NCBI GenBank assembly: GCA_037951165.1 | Contig: JBBDHG010000187.1 | Coordinates: 4,160,001-4,224,000 of the forward strand | From: Lophius americanus | Lineage: Eukaryota > Chordata > Actinopteri > Lophiiformes > Lophiidae | DNA: 64,000 bases | Direction: 5' to 3' | In this document: positions 61,336 through 64,000 of the stretch, one piece after another | Position numbering within the stretch: position 1 is the first letter of the stretch | Layout: each line of letters opens with the position of its first letter | Position numbers and translations under genes: made by a program | Notes under the pieces: generated by a model | The model's input: only the letters and a program-made list of their open reading frames with translations | What the model was told of the DNA's origin: nothing | Database searches by the model: none

Positions 61336-62314
61336 GAGATTTTTTTTTATTAAACTTTATTTTAGTACGCTTATACTTTATGAGTATTTTCTGTATTTGG
61401 GTCTTTTGTATTTTTGAACTAAAATGTAGCAGATAATCAAATTCTGATTCCTGAATTTGGCTATTAGACTAATATTATTACTATATTCAAGAATCCATCA
61501 TAGATGTTCCAATTAGCAGATGCCAGGTAACGGAGGAGTTGTACGATGATGTCATCAGACCACTGTGAAATGTTGCAGGTTCGGGGGCTTCTAAAACTTA
61601 GACATTCTAAGTTTTAGTTTGAAAAATAATATGCTGTTAATGAAATGGATATTGATGCTCTAATATTGGAAAAAATATATTTGTCCCATATTGACTGTAA
61701 CTTATTCCAAAAAAAAGGAGGAGAGGTGGACAAGGACTGCTGACCTTCTATGACTCCCATGGATACACGCTATGTTTTCGATGTCTAAAACTTGTTATAT
61801 AATCACAGAACACATCCACTGATCGAGGTTATACTTGTGTATCTATCTATAAATTCTCCAACCAGACACTGCAAGGCTGGGTTACAAAGCCCCTGAAATA
61901 AGAGCACAAGGGTTGGTTTCTAGGCAGAACTGGGAGCCCCTCGCCGGCGGCGGACCAAACGATATTTGATGGTTGTCACATTATGTTGGACACAACATGA
62001 CAGACTCCAGAGTTTACTTTTATGCTGTCCAGTATATCCGACATTTTTCTTCAGTCCTGATCAGCACATGATGGGGAGACAAACCCACACATGCAGCCCA
62101 GCTGGAAAAGATACACTTCCTCCAGACACCACACGGTTTATTTCCACATTATACCACATTTGTTTTTCAGTTGTCCAACTGAATGAACTCAGCTGTATGA
62201 GGCATTCCATTCGCCCAAACACACAAGTACACTTTCCACAGGCTGGTGCATGAACCTTAGTGTGTAGCCCACCAACATAGCACTATCAACGTGGACCACT
62301 ATCGCTGCTGATCT
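61336..62314. other. Unique AT-rich sequence
   Basis: Nothing recognised. Confidence 0.45.
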
Positions 62315-62332
62315 TATATATATATATATATA
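62315..62332. repeat. (TA)9 microsatellite
   Basis: An 18-base TA run. Confidence 0.95.
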
Positions 62333-62641
62333 AGGATATAAAAACATCAGCGTGTGGAAACTAGATCTGTAAATGGATCAGTGACAATGATCTGATATGC
62401 AAGGAGTAAATTACATCAAGGTTAAAAGTGATAACAATATTGGATAAGTTGTTCCCAAGGCTATCTAGCTGATGTGCTGGCCACAGCCGGCGGATCAAAA
62501 GCATTACTCTAGCGTCTGTCTGCATTCTCCAGCACATAAACCAAATGTCCAACTGTTACTGCTCGTCTGTTTAAAGTTATCTCCGATCCCATCTGAAGAT
62601 TGTTTAATATATTGTAACTAGCAATGTAGGTCTTATAAATG

Positions 62642-62667
62642 CACACACACACACACACACACACACA
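62642..62667. repeat. (CA)13 microsatellite
   Basis: A 26-base CA run. A shorter interrupted CA run follows at about 62771-62798. Confidence 0.95.
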
Positions 62668-63071
62668 AGGACTCACACAAACACATGGATCCCATTAGTT
62701 TCCAGGTGGAGTTTGTATTAAGAAGGTCTAGTTCAAGACAAAAATCTGGTCCTTGTCCCTTCTTGACCTTAACACACACACGCACACACATACGCACATG
62801 TGTGGACTAAAGGCCTATGGCCAGTAATATCAGAGACAGTTGGTGTTTTTTCAGCACTTAGTGGCACAGTATTCCCTTACCACAACAACATCCAATCACC
62901 TGCCAGCTCCTGACCTCTGACATCTACTACAGAGCCGGGGATAGAGGGGGATTGACTACATACCAGTGCAGGGTAGGGTGGTCCAAAAGCCACAGAGTTG
63001 AAAGGCTTTGGTTCCCCTCCAGGCAGGGAGACCTCAACAAAGCCTGTGACCTCACAGCAAACACAAATGAT
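62668..63071. other. Unique sequence
   Basis: Nothing recognised apart from the short CA run noted above. Confidence 0.4.
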
Positions 63072-63077
63072 TAGAGA

Positions 63078-63114
<37 letters not shown>

Positions 63115-63124
63115 GGAGGGAGGG
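63072..63124. repeat. (GA)n microsatellite
   Basis: About 50 bases of GA ending in GGGAGG units. Confidence 0.95.
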
Positions 63125-64000
63125 CCAGGTCATCAACGTTTCGACATTAGGCGACTACATGGATAACTATCTTTTCATTACATGGAGCCAGAGCCAGATG
63201 AGCCTCCCTGAGGTATTTCCTCTCCCTTCACAGTCTCCTCATCTTGATCCACTCCTCGCTGTCCGATCTCACCTCTCCTCCTTCCCTGATACGAAACACC
63301 CCCCCAAGTCATCGACCCATCCACCTCCTCTCTCCTTTCATACTGCTGCTTCTTTCACTTTCGACACATTTAACTCCAATGAAAAAGAAAGTGCTGGGGT
63401 ATTTTAATAACCAGAAAGCTGGTTTATGCTGCTGGGTAGAAGGCTGAGATGGTTAAACCTATCAACGGCTTAGAAAATAGTGACCCAGCACGATGGGTTG
63501 GAGATGTGACCACAAAACCAGGCTCGTCATTCTTTTAAATTCCGTGGTGTTTATGTGGACGGCAACCTTAGCTGACCTTTATCCCTCCTACAGAAATGTT
63601 GAGACATTAGATCTGTAGCCCAGAAGATCGATGATATTCTTATATAAACATATACAGAAAATATTTTTTGCTGTTCAAGTGAGATAAAGCTGATGTTAGC
63701 TGACATCATGTATTATTAACCTTAGGTCACATAAGCTACTAAGGTTAAGCTAGCTAACATTAATATTCCGTTTGTGCAAACTATGCCGTCGAAGAGCTAG
63801 ATTGCTCGCCAGCTTTTCTGACATGGATGTTCATGAAATAGAATAATTAATTTAAGTCGTGGATATTATTATCTATAACAAACTTTGAGTTTGTTTTTAT
63901 TTTTTTAGTTGTTTAACCTCAACCAAAGCCATTTTAATCCAATTCTGGAAACGTTTTTGTTTTGTCGAAAATATAGCAAAACATGCTAACCAAAACAATC
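63125..64000. other. Unique sequence to window end
   Basis: A stretch rich in GCTA and GTTAGCTAGC-type words at about 63690-63760 may be a scrap of a fish dispersed repeat. No gene is recognised. Confidence 0.4.

Overview
This looks like a piece of a teleost fish nuclear genome, probably a percomorph. The grounds are very frequent long (CA)n/(GT)n microsatellites, remains of fish retrotransposons (Rex3/RTE-type LINE, L2-type LINE tails, tRNA-related SINE-like pieces), Tc1-like transposon relics, several dispersed repeats I know from fish genomes, and no bacterial-style gene packing. The longest open frame in 64 kb is 171 codons and it runs through a dispersed repeat. I find no convincing protein-coding gene, tRNA, rRNA or CRISPR array. 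The window is best read as intergenic DNA or the inside of a very large intron.

Layout. 1-8.4 kb: mostly unique sequence with CA/GT arrays, one fragment of a common fish repeat (255-360) and an RTE-like tail (2944-3139). 8.4-16.1 kb: three R1 repeat copies plus an R1 tip at 12491-12550, a SINE-like fragment and CA arrays. 16.1-21.4 kb: a weak exon candidate (minus, 16972-17178), a SINE next to an L2-type tail, and the C-terminal end of another LINE. 21.4-33.9 kb: a 52-base CA array, Tc1 debris joined to an R2 repeat, more R1/R2 copies, a 103-base CA array and an 18-copy minisatellite starting at the end of an R2 copy. 35.7-45.2 kb: R1 copies, a decayed Rex3-type LINE (41659-43690) with another repeat nested in it, and an L2-type tail. 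45.2-51.3 kb: unique sequence, a 90-base GT array beside a potential G-quadruplex, and a weak plus-strand exon candidate (51144-51272). 52.1-64 kb: R1, L2-type and Rex3-type fragments, a CA cluster, an internally deleted Tc1-like element, an LTR-like element and GA tracts.

Repeat labels are mine. R1 is about 435-490 bp with a CCCCGAAAAG start (10 copies). R2 starts near GATGAATGATTTATT and ends AGATCTCC (4 copies). R3 is a (TAA)n-tailed piece (3 copies). R4 carries a CTCAAAAAG core (2 copies). R5 carries CTAAGCTAAGCTAA (2 copies). None contains an intact coding region, so no genes can be described as working together. I did not find a new biological system. The most original observations are the R1 family with possible Helitron-like ends, the minisatellite seeded at an R2 terminus, the nested Rex3/R3 insertion and the broken R2/Tc1 junction.
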